64,000 nucleotides of DNA from Lolium rigidum (GCF_022539505.1 NC_061513.1:350715696-350779695); one strand, 5' to 3'. Shown: positions 1-12,305, counted from the stretch's first letter. Notes: a model not told the origin generated them from the letters alone. Program-made: numbers and translations.

Positions 1-6
1 GGATGC

Positions 7-1460
7 TGATACGTCTCCAACGTATCTATAATTTCTGATGTTCCATGCTTGTTTTATGACAATACCTACATGTTTTGCTCGCACTTTATAATGATTTCAT
101 GCATTTTCTGGAACTAACCTATTAACAAGATGCCGAAGTGCCAGTTCTGTTTTCTCGCTGTTTTTGGTTCCGTAAAGGCCGTTCGGGCAATATTCTCGGA
201 ATTCGACGAAACGAAGACCAAACATCATAATTCACCAAGACGGACCAGGACACCGAGAGGGAGTCGGAGGGGAGGCCCCGGGGCCCCACACCATAGGGCC
301 GCGCGGGCAGGCCCACGGCGCGCGCCGGCCTATGTGGGAGGCGCCCCGGTGCCCCTCCCGTGCCGCCTCTTCGCCTATATAAGCCCTTTCGACCTAAAAA
401 CGCGAGACGGATGGACGAAACTCCGGAAAGACTCCGGGACGCCGCCGCCATCGCGAAACTCCAATTCGGGGGACAGAAGTCTCTGTTCCGGCACCCTGCC
501 GGGACGGGGAATTGCCCCCGGAGTCATCTCCATCGACACCACCGCCGTCTTCATCGCCATCGTTGTCTCCCATGATGAGGAGGGAGTAGTTCTCCCCCGA
601 GGCTGAGGGCTCTACCGTAGCTATGTGGTTCATCTCTCTCTCCCATGTACTTCAATACAATGATCTCATGAGTTGCTTTGCATGATTGAGATCCATATGA
701 TGAGCTTTGTAATCTAGATGTCGTTATTCTATTCAAGTGGATTTTACTTATGTGATCTCCTGGAGACTCCTTGTCCCACGTGTGTAAAGGTGACAAGTGT
801 GTGCACCGTGTGAGTCTCTTAGGCTATATTTCACAGAATACTTATTCAACGAGTTATGATTTGAGTTGGATGTCTCTATGAAATTGTGGTGTGTTAGTAC
901 CTCCTATGAATGCTCACAATGTGACAGCGTGGGGTGTTTATTAGTACTTGGGAATACATCTTTAAGGTTTGCCTACATGATGAATTAGTGTTCGTTATCT
1001 TGCCGAAGAGTAATTCGTAATAGCATAGTGAAGTGCTTATTTATATTCAATTATGATTGCAATGTTGAGAGTGTCCACTAGTGAAAGTATGATCCCTAGG
1101 CCTTGTTTCCAAGCATCGAAACTCCGTTTATTTACTGTTCCACTGCATGTTTACTCGCTGCCATCTTTATTTCAGATTGCTATTACCACTCATATTCATC
1201 CATATCACTTGGATCTCACTATCTCTTCGCCGAACTAGTGCACCTATACATCTGACAAGTGTATTAGGTGTGTTGGGGACACAAGAGACTTCTTGTATCG
1301 TGATTGCAGGGTTGCTTGAGAGGGATATCTTTGACCTCTACCTCCCTGAGTTCGATAAACCTTGGGTGATTCACTTAAGGGAAACTTGCTGCTGTTCTAC
1401 AAACCTCTGCTCTTGGAGGCCCAACACTGTCTACAGGAATAGAAGCGTGCGTAGACATCA
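7..1460 (+). repeat. Element Z: 3' LTR (Athila-type)
   Basis: The LTR starts TGATACGTCTCCAACG and ends GTAGACATCA. Positions 1-6 (GGATGC) are the end of the purine-rich tract that precedes LTRs of this type, as seen in full before element I's 3' LTR at 62091-62109. This is therefore a 3' LTR of a plus-strand element whose body lies left of the window. The middle is GC-rich and the 3' half matches the LTRs of elements G and I. It also contains open frames on both strands, none of which resembles a protein family. Confidence 0.85.
376..382 (+). promoter_or_regulatory. TATA box in Z LTR
   Basis: TATATAA sits in a GC-rich part of the LTR, at the position where element I's LTRs have TATATAAA (57622, 62479). 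It probably directs the element's genomic RNA, so U3 would end shortly downstream. Confidence 0.6.
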
Positions 1461-2562
1461 TCCGCCATCGCGAAGACAAGTTTCGGGGGACAGAATCTCT
1501 GTTCCGGCACGCCGCCGGGACGGGGAATTGCCCCCAGAGTCATCTCCATCGACACCACCGCCATCTTCATCACCGTTGCTGTCTCCCTTGATGAGGAGGG
1601 AGTAGTTCTCCCCTGAGGCTAAGGGCTCTACCGGTAGCTATGTTGTTCATCTCTCTCTCCCATGGTGTGATCTTTATGTGATCATGAGCTTTGTATCACT
1701 ATTAATCTATGTGCTACTCTAGTGATGTTATTAAAGTAGTCTATTCCTCCTCCATGATGTAAAGTTGACAGATGTGTGCATCATGTAGTACTTGGCGTAG
1801 GTTATGATTGTAATCTCTTGTAGATTATGAAGTTAACTATTACTATGATAGTATTGATGTGATCTATTCCCCCTTTCATAGCTATTGTTGACAGTGTGTA
1901 TGCTATGTTAGTACTCGGTCTAAATTGCAACGGTCTATTATGCACTCTAGAGGTTACTTAAATATGAACTCCGATTCACTCTCCACGGTGTGACGGTGTC
2001 AGTGTGCGCTTCGTGTGTGATTCCTTTATGAAGTTGTGGAGCTTGTTTCTCCGGCTTGAGGGTGCTCTTGTAGCCCTACACAATGAATGGTGTTTGTTAT
2101 CCAACAAGAGAGTGTTTGAGAGTAGCACAAGTGAGGAGAAGTTATTTATTTATTATGTGATCATTGTTGAGAGTGTCCACTAGTGAAAGTATGATCCCTA
2201 GGCCTTATTTCTAAGCATTAAAACACCGTTTCCAACAAGTTTTGCTACATGTTCGCTTGCTGCCATTTTTATTTCAGATTGCAATTGCTACTTATAATCA
2301 TCCATATTACTTGTATTTCACTATCTCTTCGCCGAACTAGTGCACCTATACATCTGACAAGTGTATTAGGTGTGTTGGGGACACAAGAGACTTCTTGTAT
2401 CTTAATTGCGAGGTTGCTTGAGAGGGATTTCTCTGACCTCTACCTCCCTGAGTTCGATAAACCTTGGGTGATCCACTTAAGGGAAACTTGCTGCTGTTCT
2501 ACAAACCTCTGCTCTTGGAGGCCCAACACTGTCTACAGGAATAGAAGCGTGCGTAGACATCA
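1461..2562 (+). repeat. Element Y: 3' part of a related LTR, interrupted by Z
   Basis: Sequence restarts abruptly in mid-LTR (matching about position 445 of Z) and runs to the same GTAGACATCA terminus. It carries a block (about 1680-1960) like element I at 57960-58150 that I did not find in Z, so it is a different subfamily and not a simple duplication of Z. The easiest reading is that Z inserted inside Y's LTR. Y's left part and Z's left TSD (expected TCCGC) would lie outside the window. Confidence 0.7.
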
Positions 2563-4585
2563 GTTGTTTATTATGATCATGGGCTAGAGCAGAATAATGG
2601 CTATGTGGCCATTTCTAGTCCATTTAACTTATCTCAATTAATTTATTTAAATAGTATGAGAGCTACTCTCTCATTTAAATCTTGGTCCTAAGTAATCAAT
2701 AAGAGGTAATGACCTTGGTCTAATGAACCTCATATTTTATTACTTAGTGATATTAAATCATTACCATGATATTATTAAATTTCATGAGGGTAGCATCTCA
2801 TTTAAATCATACTTCCAAATAATAAATATGAAGTGTTCACCCTGGTCAACATATATTCAGACTCTGTTATTATTTGAGGAGATTAAATCTTAATAAGATT
2901 CAATGAGAGGAAATTAGTTCTCCAAAGAAATAAATAGAAATACTAATCAATATTTGTAATGAGAGGAAATTATTTTCTTAAATAAGAAAACCAAGTCAAC
3001 CACCATGTGAATAAGATTGTGATGTTAGAATAGCTTGTGTGACCCCTTGGTGTATTTTAGTCTAGCACTTAAGTTTTGTTTGGTGATTGTATACCTCGTA
3101 TTCGTGTATAGACGCTAGTACCGAGGAGTACCAGGAGGAGGAGGTCTACTCTCAGGAGGAGGAAGAGAACTTTGATCACTACCCCACTCAAGGCAAGCTA
3201 ATATTCTTGCAAGCCACCCTAATGCAAAGCTCTACAAGAGCAAGGCACCATTACATGTTACTTTATGTCTAATAATCCTATCCCTTGTTTTTACCTGGCA
3301 ATTATTTTGCTTATTGTATTTCAAAGTTACTTTTTGATTTATGATTCACTTGGTCTAGAATAGAACAAGAGCATCAAATTTAGCCTAGAGCAATCAAAGC
3401 TAGATACCACCCCTCATGACTAGTTGCTAGTGCTAAAGAAATAAAATTGACTACTCTAGATGGGAACATGTGAAATGAAATGACTTGGAAAGATTTTGAA
3501 GGTGAATGTGACATGAATGACTTGGTGAATTTTGATGAAAACTGATGATTGGGTTTGGATGCGATACCATTCCAATTATACAAGTACCCCCACAATACCT
3601 GATTATGGGTAGGGCTTAACTAGAAGTTTAAGTATTTTAGTATGGGTTCCCTCTAAACAAGCGTCATAGGGGTTATGCCGAGGCTACCTCCGTTGAAAGT
3701 GAAATGACGTGAATATGAGGTGAATGTCAGACCCAAGCCCTGTGCAGTTCCCAGGTTGACGGTTTGTCTTCACTGGGAGGCCAAGCTCATGGGGAGAGGT
3801 GCCTATACTAGAGTATATAAGTGAAAGGTTAGGGTTGATGATCCGCGTACTGAGTTACGATGATTCGGGGTTATCCCTGACGGATGTAATCAAAAGTTGT
3901 GGCACAAGAGTACAACCTCTGCAGAGTGTTAAACCTATTCGAATAGCCATGTCCACGGTTATGGACGATTGGAAAGGCCATACTGTTCCGTTGTCAGAAC
4001 TTTTGTCTTAAAAAGGAATGATGAATTGAAAGGTGATTTGACTTGAATCACAACTGAGTTGTGGGAATGACACTAATGTTCCCAGTTGAGTTAGTTAGCA
4101 AAACGAGGAGTCTTTACTAAATGTTTATGAACTAAAGTTGGCTTTATGCAAATAATCCTAGAGCTTAGTACCCCCTTACTAAAATTGATAAGTACTTACA
4201 TTAGTATTAGTTTGCGAGTACTTTAAAGTACTCATGGCTGTGTCCCTGGCTATTAAAATGCCAGACTATGAAGAGGAGCAACAGTATCAAGACGACGGAC
4301 ACCAGGACGTCTACGATAACTAGGAGCATCTTCTAACGTCAAGCGTTGCCTGTGGAATAGATAGTCCACTACTACCTCGCTTCCGCTACTTGTTAAGTTT
4401 GTTGATCATTAGATCAACTATTTGTGTAATATTGGATCATGTGATCTATTGTTGTAAGACGATTATGTGTTGTAATAAATGATGACTCTATGATATTCAA
4501 CTATTATGTCTCGCAAAAACAATCTTCCTGGGATTGCGATGTATGGCAAAATAGGCATCTGGACTTAAAAATCCGGGTGTTGACA
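2563..4585 (+). repeat. Element A: 5' LTR, 3' portion (about 2 kb)
   Basis: It ends in GGGTGTTGACA directly before the primer site. Its beginning is cut off by element Y. The first 1024 bp of the 3' LTR (24139-25162) do not overlap this segment by eye, so the complete LTR would be at least about 3 kb, consistent with Tekay/Del elements. Short open frames here (for example 3799-4011) resemble no known protein. Confidence 0.8.
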
Positions 4586-4588
4586 AGT

Positions 4589-4601
4589 TGGTATTAGAGC
4601 C
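4589..4601 (+). other. Element A: primer binding site (initiator Met-tRNA type)
   Basis: TGGTATTAGAGCC lies three bases after the LTR end. It differs by one base from TGGTATCAGAGCC, which is complementary to the 3' end of plant initiator Met-tRNA and is used by chromoviruses. Confidence 0.85.
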
Positions 4602-4808
4602 ATTGTTTGACCTTAGGAGACCCTAGTTAGAATGGACGTCTGAAAAACTTAGTTTCAAAATCAATGAAGTGAATAGTTACGAAAACATATTCACACTCTT
4701 ACCTTTGAGATCTTTTCAAAACAATAAGTTCATGCTCTTCCTTATAAAGCTACCTAAAATTTTGACACACTTGCACCTCTCTAACTTACTCATCTATTTC
4801 CTCTACAG

Positions 4809-5624
4809 ATGGAGCAGTTCACCCAGACCAAGTTTTACCAGTTGGGAAATGGAGGAGGCCTAGTTTTCGAGAAGGACTTGAAGGAGCTAGCTGAGTACCT
4901 CGAGCGCCCTTTCCCAGAGTTCTTCGGGGGTCAAGTCAACGACCAGCCCGGAGGACAACTGCAGTGGGTCATCATCGCTGACCTGCGCGGGAAGCTGGAG
5001 CCACCCATGTTCGAAAGGATCCAGTTCTCCTTGATGGAGAACAACTGGGCGGACGGACTCACTCGCGCCATGCAGGAAGCACTTGCCCGTCTGTGTGGGC
5101 AGAACCTGCCCCGGATTCGGGGAAATCGCTTCTTCCATCTTGCAAGGCATGACTCCATGGGAGCACCGATGGATCTGTCACCTCACCCCGAGGTGAAGCA
5201 CCATGTGGAGCACCTTGACTTCATGCTATGCGAGAATCGCATGGAACTGGACAACTCCCGCGCCTACGCCAACCACACCTACCTCCAGCTAGCACAGAAG
5301 GCTGGGACCATCCAGATCCTTGCCAAGGAGCGCAAGACTCTTCGCCGCCAGAATGCGAAGAAGGACTACACCATCGCTCGCCTCCGCACCAAGATAGCCT
5401 CACTGAAGGAGACCGTCAAGGCCCAGGAAGACCAGCTCAAGGACCTGGAGGGAGAAGGAGAAGGAGAAGACATCCAGGGAGATGGATACTCCTATGTGAG
5501 CAATGATGATGACTACGAGGAGGAAGAAGATGAAGACCTGGCCTTCCACCCCGATGTGGATGGCTATGAGTTCATGGACGCCGGGATGGATGATTCCTTA
5601 CCGATCAATGTTGATGAAGAGTAG
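4809..5624 (+). CDS. Element A: extra ORF upstream of gag (ORF0), unknown function
   Basis: An intact 271-residue ORF lies between the primer site and gag. It has no zinc knuckle or catalytic motif. Residues about 1-130 look globular. Residues about 150-215 are rich in K, R, E, Q and L in a heptad-like pattern, suggesting a coiled coil, and the C-terminus is strongly acidic with runs of E and D. Codon use is GC-rich compared with the flanks. Rice chromoviruses RIRE3 and RIRE8 are known to have an additional ORF before gag, and this ORF fits that position. It has no premature stop although the rest of the element carries several. The role is unknown; a particle or RNA-binding accessory protein is only a guess. 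Confidence 0.7.
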   Translation: MEQFTQTKFYQLGNGGGLVFEKDLKELAEYLERPFPEFFGGQVNDQPGGQLQWVIIADLRGKLEPPMFERIQFSLMENNWADGLTRAMQEALARLCGQNLPRIRGNRFFHLARHDSMGAPMDLSPHPEVKHHVEHLDFMLCENRMELDNSRAYANHTYLQLAQKAGTIQILAKERKTLRRQNAKKDYTIARLRTKIASLKETVKAQEDQLKDLEGEGEGEDIQGDGYSYVSNDDDYEEEEDEDLAFHPDVDGYEFMDAGMDDSLPINVDEE

Positions 5625-5855
5625 TTTCACATGAGCACTTGAGTAGGTGTGAGTTGTATCGGTCCCTTGTGTCGTAGAACGGTGAAATGGTTCTTCAAAC
5701 CATCTGGTGTGTTAGTTTGTAATGTGTGCTCCTTGAATGAATAAAAGTGTGTTTAAATTCAACATGTTTAGAACTCAAGTTTTAAACTTTTGAACTTTAC
5801 CCAAAATAAGCCATAGAAAATTCCCTCTCGTCTCATGATCTATCTCAATGTTCAG

Positions 5856-6604
5856 ATGGCCCCTCCAACTCGCAGCACAAATCAGGATGCAATGATGCAG
5901 ATGTTGCAGATGATGATGGCAGATAGAGAGGCTGAAAGAGCTGAAAGGCAAGCCAATATCGCTGCACTGCAACAGATCGCTCAGAACAACCAAGGCCATG
6001 GAAACCATGATCACCCGGGATCCAAGCTGAAGAACTTCCAGAACACTAACCCACCTGTGTTCAGCAAGACTGAAGAGCCCCTTGATGCTGATGATTGGCT
6101 CCAAACCATGGAGAACAATCTTGAAGTGGCCGGAGTGGAAGCCAATGATAAGGTGTTGTTTGCCACCCACTATTTGGCAGGACCTGCACGAGCCTGGTGG
6201 ACGAGTGCCCGTGCATTGAATGTGGGGAAAATGATGACTTGGGCAGATTTCAAGCTCAAGTTTAGCAAGTATCACGTGCCCCCGGGTCTAATCGAGAAAA
6301 TGAGGGACGAGTTCAGGGAACTCAAGCAGGGCAGAATGACCATGGTAGAATACCGCGACAGATTCCTCACTCTGTCAAGGTACGCCCCGGATGAGACTGA
6401 CACCACTGAGAAGAGGAAGGAGAGATTCCTGAACGGACTGCACGATGAGATGCAGACTGTGCTGGTCAACATTCCTTTTGCTGACCTTGAAGCCCTGGTT
6501 GACTCAGCCATCCAGATGGAGGGAAAACTCAACCAAGCCAACGGGAACCGCAAACGCCGCATGATGCACCAGAGTGGGCCCAGCAATACCCCAAGGTATC
6601 ACCC
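5856..6604 (+). pseudogene. gag: Element A: gag, N-terminal part (interrupted by B)
   Basis: This is the nucleocapsid precursor of the chromovirus. An upstream in-frame ATG lies at 5835, but MAPPTRS at 5856 looks more like the usual start. Q/M-rich residues about 1-60 are followed by the retrotransposon Gag domain, with the LAGPARAWW and W-DFK-KF motifs at about residues 115-150 and a basic region near the break. Element B is inserted at 6605 with TSD CACCC (6600-6604). The remainder, including the zinc knuckle, continues at 13242. Confidence 0.85.
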
Positions 6605-8122
6605 TGATACGTCCATTTTGCATCACTATTTTATATCATAATTTGCTGTTATTCATTGATATATTTCATATTGGGAGATGATACTTATGTTATTTCATCT
6701 ATTTTGCATGTTTCATGATTATTTGGGGATCGCGCACCGGAGCCGGGATTACTGCTGGAAAAAGCACCGCCGAGGATGCAATATTTCGGAAGATCAGCAG
6801 TTGACGGAAATTATATGAAAATTCCTATTTTTCCAGAAGACGAAGGGAGCCAGAAGGGGGAGCCGAGGGGACCCGAGGTGGGCCCACCTCATAGGCCGGC
6901 GCGGCCCAAGGCCTGGCCGCGCCGCCCTGTGAGGAGGGGGCCCACAGCCCCCTCTCGCCTCCTTTTCTTCGCGTACATCTTCGTCCCGAAAACCTAAGCC
7001 AGAGAGGATAGTCGCGAAGAGTCACAGCCGCCTCTGCGGGGCGGAGAACACCAGAGAGAAAAGAGCTCTCCGGCGGGCAGGAATCCGCCGGGGAAATTCC
7101 CTCCCGGAGGGGGAAATCGACGCCATCGTCACCGTCATCGAGCTGGACATCATCTCCATCACCATCGTCATCATCTCCATCATCATCACCGCCATCTCCA
7201 CCGCTGCACATCGTCACCGCTGTAACAATTCGGGTTGGATCTTGATTGTTTGATAGGGGAAACTCTCCCGGTGTTGATTTCTACTTGTTATTGATGCTAT
7301 TGAGTGAAACCATTGAACCAAGGTTTATGTTCAGATTGTTATTCATCATCATATCACCTCTGATCATGTTCCATATGATGTCTCGTGAGTAGTTCGTTTA
7401 GTTCTTGAGGACATGGGTGAAGTCTAAATGTTAGTAGTGAATTATGGTTGAGTAATATTCAATGTTATGATATTTAAGTTGTGGTGTTATTCTTCTAGTG
7501 GTGTCGTGTGAACGTCGACTACACGACACTTCACCTTTATGGGCCTAGGGGAATACATCTTGTACTCGTTTGCCAATTGCGGGGTTGCCGGAGTGACGAA
7601 ACACTGAGCCCCCGTTGGTATATCGATGCGGGAGGGATAGCGAGGATCTCGGAGTTTAAAGGTCTGTGGTTAGATTTATCTTAATTACTTTCTTGTAGTT
7701 GCGGATGCTTGCAAGGGGTATAATCACAAGTATGTATTAGTCCTAGGAAGGGCGGTACATTAGCATAGGTTCACCCACACAACACTTATCAAAACAATGA
7801 AGATTAATCAGGTGTATGTAGCGAAAGCACTAGACTAAATTCCCGTGTGTCCTCAAGAACGTTTGGTCATTATAAGTAAACAAACCGGCTTGTCCTTTGT
7901 GCTAAAAAGGATTGGGCCACTCGCTGCAATTATTTCTCTCGCACTTTACTTACTCGTACTTTATTCATCTGTTACATCAAAACCCCCTGAATACTTGTAC
8001 GTGAGCATTTACGGTGAATCCTTCATCGAAGCTGCTTGTCAACACCTTCTGCTCCTCGTTGGGATCGACATTCTTACTTATCGAAGATACTACGATACAC
8101 CCCCTATACTTGTGGGTCATCA
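6605..8122 (+). repeat. Element B: 5' LTR (1518 bp)
   Basis: It runs from TGATACGTCC to GGGTCATCA. The last about 830 bp match 12406-13236 with roughly fifteen to twenty differences by eye (about 2%), indicating a fairly recent insertion. Positions 7100-7215 are a CATCAC/CATCTC-rich low-complexity stretch that gives a spurious acidic open frame on the other strand. Confidence 0.9.
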
Positions 8123-8132
8123 AGACTATTTT

Positions 8133-8150
8133 ACGGCGCCATTGCCGGGA
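8133..8150 (+). other. Element B: primer binding site
   Basis: ACGGCGCCATTGCCGGGA lies ten bases after the LTR. It is a degenerate form of the TGGCGCCGTTGCC site seen beside the other Athila-type LTRs in this window. Confidence 0.65.
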
Positions 8151-8238
8151 GTGAAGCGCTATTGGTAAGTGGAATTGGTAAGGAAAACCTTTACTTGTTT
8201 GTGCTGATTTTATTTACGCACTGCTGCTATAAGTCATT

Positions 8239-8901
8239 ATGGAGAGATCTTCTCTTGAATTTCTATTTGGGAAATCTACTACTACTGCAACGGTAGTGGA
8301 TGAGGCGCCAGGTGAGGAAGTAATACCATATAAAATACCTATGAAAATTATTGAACGTGTTATGGATAACCGCTATGAAGGGGATGGAACTGTCCATCCT
8401 GGTGATCATTTACTGTTTTTATATGAATTATGCGGGTTATTCAAATGTGCAGGTATTGCTATGGATGAAGTTAGAAAGAAACTATTCTCTATATCGCTGT
8501 CTGGTAAAGCAGCGCATTGGTATAAATTGCTGAAGAATAGGGATTCTCTTGATTGGGAGGACATTGTGCCTTTATTTTATTCCAAATTCTATCCTCCAAG
8601 TGAAATTCACAAAGATCGAAACCGCATATATAATTTCTGGCCTCATGATGGAGAAAGTATTGCCCAAGCTTGGGGGAGATTGAAGTCTTTAATGCTCAAA
8701 TGCCCCATTCATGAGCTTCCTGGTAATGTTATTATTGATAATTTCTATGCAAGATTGTCTTTTCAAGATAAGACTCTGCTGGATACTTCTTGTTCTGGAT
8801 CATTTACACGCAACAAAGAAGAGTTTAAAAGGGACCTTCTTGATCGGATCCAGGAGAATGCGAAGGATGGGAGAACGACAAAGACAGAGAGTCAGGTATA
8901 A
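8239..8901 (+). pseudogene. gag: Element B: gag, N-terminal part
   Basis: The 220-residue ORF begins with ATG at 8239. Residues about 40-190 form an Athila-type Gag core with the motifs SLSGKAAHWYKLL, FYSKFYPP, and QAWGRLKSL. Element F's Gag has the same layout (GRAKDWLLSLP, CRYYPP, QAWERMKSL). The frame closes at 8901 and Gag-like sequence resumes at 8931, so an indel probably truncates the protein. No zinc knuckle was seen. Confidence 0.82.
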
Positions 8902-8930
8902 ATTATGATTATAAATGCATTGAAGCTTTT

Positions 8931-10024
8931 ATGGATACTGATAAATTTCATAATATGAGTGCTACTTATGGTCTTGATTCTCAAGTTGTTGCAAATCTTT
9001 ATAAAGCTTTTGCCTCTCATTATGAATTGCCTAAGAAGAATTTTGATAAGTATCATGAACCGTATAAAGATAAAATTGATTCATCTATAAACAAATGTGT
9101 TGTAATTGAAACTATTGATCATGTTATTCCTGAAGCTTATATTGAAAAAACTCCTTTTCCTGCTAAAATGAAGGAGTACTCTGTTATAAATAGTGCGGTT
9201 AATAAAAGTGAAAAGAAACCTATAGAACCTGAAGAACAAATAAAGGTTGAACCTGCTGTTGCAATAGTTAAAGATCTTGTGACTGAAAATGTGGAAGATG
9301 GTCATATTATTTTACTGTGAAGATGCTTCTAATATTGTTTCGCATCCTAATAAGTCTAGAAAAACTAGTGTTCCTATGCTATACTGTTAGAATTGGTGAT
9401 CATTGTTATTATGGTTTATGTGATATTGGTGCAAGTATTAGTGCTATTCCTTATGAGCTTTACAAGGAGATTATGCACGAAATTGGTTCTTGTGAACTTG
9501 AAGATATTGATGTGGTTATTCGGCTAGCTAATAGAGAAACTATCTCTCCAATTGGTATTGTTCGAGATGTGGAAGTTTTATGTGGTAAGATTAAATATCC
9601 TGCTGACTTTTTGGTACTTGGTTCTGCTGCTAGTAAGTATTGTCCTATTATTTTTGGTAGACCATTCCTAAATACTTGTGGAGGTGTTATAGATTGCAAG
9701 AAGGAAAAGATTGTTACTAAATTTGCTGGTGAATCTTATGAGTTTAATTTCTCTAAATTTGCCAAAACCCCTTATAAAGCTGATTTGCCTAATAATGATT
9801 TTAAAGTTGAACAGTGTGCGTCTATTGCTCTTGCTCCTAATAATCCTTTGCAGCAACATTTGGAGAATAGCGAGAGTGAAGTCTTTAGGGAAGAAAGGAA
9901 TGAGCTTGATGAAATTTTCCTTCGTCAACCTATTCTTAAACATGACTTGCTTGGTAGAAGATCTAGGTACAACACCACCACCAAAGGAAGATCCTGTTTT
10001 CGATTTAAAACCATTGCACGATAA
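8931..10024 (+). pseudogene. Element B: gag C-terminus and aspartic protease
   Basis: Two overlapping frames. Positions 8931-9320 (129 residues) encode a charged linker. Positions 9317-10024 (235 residues) contain the protease, with catalytic DIGAS at about residue 37 and the ILGRPF-like motif IIFGRPFL around residue 113, typical of Athila proteases. The final residues run out of frame where the RT linker begins (about 9960). Confidence 0.8.
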
Positions 10025-11000
10025 TCTTAAATATGCTCATATTGATGATAAGAAAATATATCCTGTTATTATTAGTTCTAAGCTTTCAGATATTGAGGAA
10101 GAAAGGTTATTGGAAATATTGAAGAAACACCGAGGAGCTATTGGCTACACTCTTGATGATTTGAAGGGGATTTCTCCCTCTATTTGCCAACATGCTATCA
10201 ATATGGAAGATGATGCAAAGCCTGTTGTTGAACATCAACGTCGTCTAATTCCGAAGATGAAGGATGTGGTAAGGAATGAGGTATTAAAACTTCTTGAAGC
10301 TGGTATTATATATCCTATTGCTGATAGTAGATGGGTTAGTCCTGTGCATTGTGTTCCTAAGAAAGGAGGAATGACCTGTTGTGCCTAATGATAATGATGA
10401 GCTCATCCCTCAAAGAGTAGTTGTAGGGTATAGAATGTGCATTGATTATCGAAAAGTTAATAAGGTTACTAAGAAAGATCATTACCCTTTACCATTTATT
10501 GATCAAATGTTAGAAAGGTTGTCTAAAAATACTCATTTTTGCTTTCTTGATGGTTATTCTAGGTTTTCACAAATTGCTTGTTAAAACTAAAGATCAAGAG
10601 AAAACCACTTTCACTTGTCCCTATGGAACTTATGCTTATAGGCGTATGCCTTTTGGTTTATGTAATGCTCCTGCTACTTTTCAAAGATGCATGTCTGCTA
10701 TTTTTCATGGCTTTTGCGAGAGTATTGTAGAGGTATTCATGGATGATTTTTACTGTCTATGGGAATTCTTTTGATAATTGCTTGCGAAACCTCGATAAAG
10801 TTTTGCGAGAGATGTGAAGAAACTAACCTTGTTCTTAATTGGGAGAAATGCCACTTTATGGTTAATGAAGGAATTGTATTGGGACATAAAATTTCCGAGA
10901 GAGGTATTGAAGTTGATAGAGCTAAAGTTGAAGCAATTGAGAAGATGCCCTATCCGAGGGATGTTAAAGGTATTCGTAGTGTTCTTGGTCATGCTTGGGT
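9960..11000 (+). pseudogene. Element B: reverse transcriptase, broken by several frameshifts
   Basis: RT sequence is spread over at least four frames: 9960-10388 (linker and RT start), 10381-10584 (CIDYRKVN, DHYPLPF), 10547-10774 (PFGLCNAPATFQRCM and catalytic FMDD), and 10759-11007 (thumb, VLGHKISERGIEVD). Compared with the conserved motifs, the breaks near 10370, 10570, 10750 and 10990 each look like one extra base. The FMDD motif is intact. The density of single-base insertions could reflect decay or local consensus errors near the assembly gap. Confidence 0.82.
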
Positions 11001-11545
11001 TTTATAGGAGATTTATTAAAGATTTCTCCAAGATTTCAAAGCCTCTTACTAATCTTCTTCAAAAAGATGTACCTTTTGTTTTTGATGATGATTGTAAGGA
11101 AGCTTTGAAACTCTAAAGAAAGCCTTAACAAGCTGCTCCTGTAGTTGAACCTCCGATTGGAATTTACCTTTTGAAATTATGTGTGATGCTAGTGATTTTC
11201 TTTGTAGGTGCTGTTCTTGGACAACGAGTAGATAAAAAATTAAATGTTATTCATTATGCTAGCAAAACTCTTGATGCTTGCTCAAAGAAATTATGCTACA
11301 AGCTGAAAAAGAATTATTAGTCTGTAGTCTTTGCTTGTGATAAGTTTAGATCCTATATTGTTGATTCAAAAGTTACAATTCATACTGATCATGCTTGCAA
11401 TTAGATACCTTATGACAAAGAAAGATGCTAAGCCAAGGCTTATTAGATGGGTACTTCTTTTGCAAGAATTTGATTTACATATTATAGATAGGAAAGGTCT
11501 GATAATCCCATTGCGATAATTTATCTAGATTGGAAAATATTACTT
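11001..11545 (+). pseudogene. Element B: RNase H, degenerate
   Basis: Fragments of the RNase H domain are readable in changing frames: the CDAS region near 11190 (shifted), GAVLGQR near 11210, HYASKTLDAC near 11260, and the HTDH motif near 11385. Stops and indels prevent any continuous product. Confidence 0.7.
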
Positions 11546-12305
11546 ATGATCCTGTTCATGTTAATGATAGTTTTCCAAATGAACAATTGGGCTGTAATAA
11601 AGGTGAACTCGCGAGATAGCCCTTGGTATGCTGATTATGCTAACTTTATTGTATCCAAGTACTTGCCTCCAACCTTTTCGGCTCAGCAAAGGAGGAAATT
11701 CTTTTATGACTTGAGGCATTATTTTTGGGATGACCCACACTTATATAAAGAAGGAGTGGATGGTATTATGCGAAGATGTGTTCCTGAATATGAACAACAG
11801 GAGATATTGAGTAAATGTCATGGTAGTGCTTATGGAGGACATCACGCCGGAGATAGAACCGCACAAAAGGTTCTACAATCAGGTTTTTATTGGCCAACTC
11901 TCTTCAAAGATGCAAGGAAGTTTATTTTATCTTGTGATGAATGTCAAAGGGTTGGTAATATCTCCGGACGCAATGAAATGCCTATGAATTATACTCTTGT
12001 TATTGAACCATTCGATTGTTGGGGATTCGACTTCATGGGTCCTTTCCCTTCTTCGAGAAGGTAACACTCATATACTTGTCGTTGTTGATTATGTTACTAA
12101 ATGGGTAGAAGCTATACCCACAAAAAGTGCTTGATGGTGAGACTTCTTTAAAAATGCTTTTAGATATTATTTTTCCTAGATTTGGAGTACCTAGATATAT
12201 TATGACTGATGGAGGTTCTCATTTTATTCATGGAGGTTTTAGAAAAACTCTTGCTAAGTATGGTATTAATCATAGAATTGCTTCCGCTTATCATCCTCAA
12301 ACTAG
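11546..12305 (+). pseudogene. Element B: integrase, truncated by the assembly gap
   Basis: Frame 11546-12064 holds the zinc-binding HHCC domain (GGHHAGDRTA to CDECQRVG) and the first catalytic Asp in CWGFDFMGPF. A frame change near 12060 leads to 12127-12305, with the second catalytic Asp in IMTDGGSHF. The sequence stops at the N run just after the YHPQT motif, so the catalytic Glu is missing from the assembly. Confidence 0.85.

Noticed and set aside
1147..2587. Recurring frames in LTR 3' halves (also 58440-58766, 63297-63656)
   Set aside because: The same open stretch recurs because the LTR is repeated; it has no suitable start context and no protein family resemblance.
3087..3272. Short acidic ORF in A's 5' LTR
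   Set aside because: Too short, inside an LTR and without motifs; no support as a gene.
6825..7217. Acidic minus-strand ORF in B's 5' LTR
   Set aside because: It is a translation of the CATCAC/CATCTC low-complexity stretch on the wrong strand.
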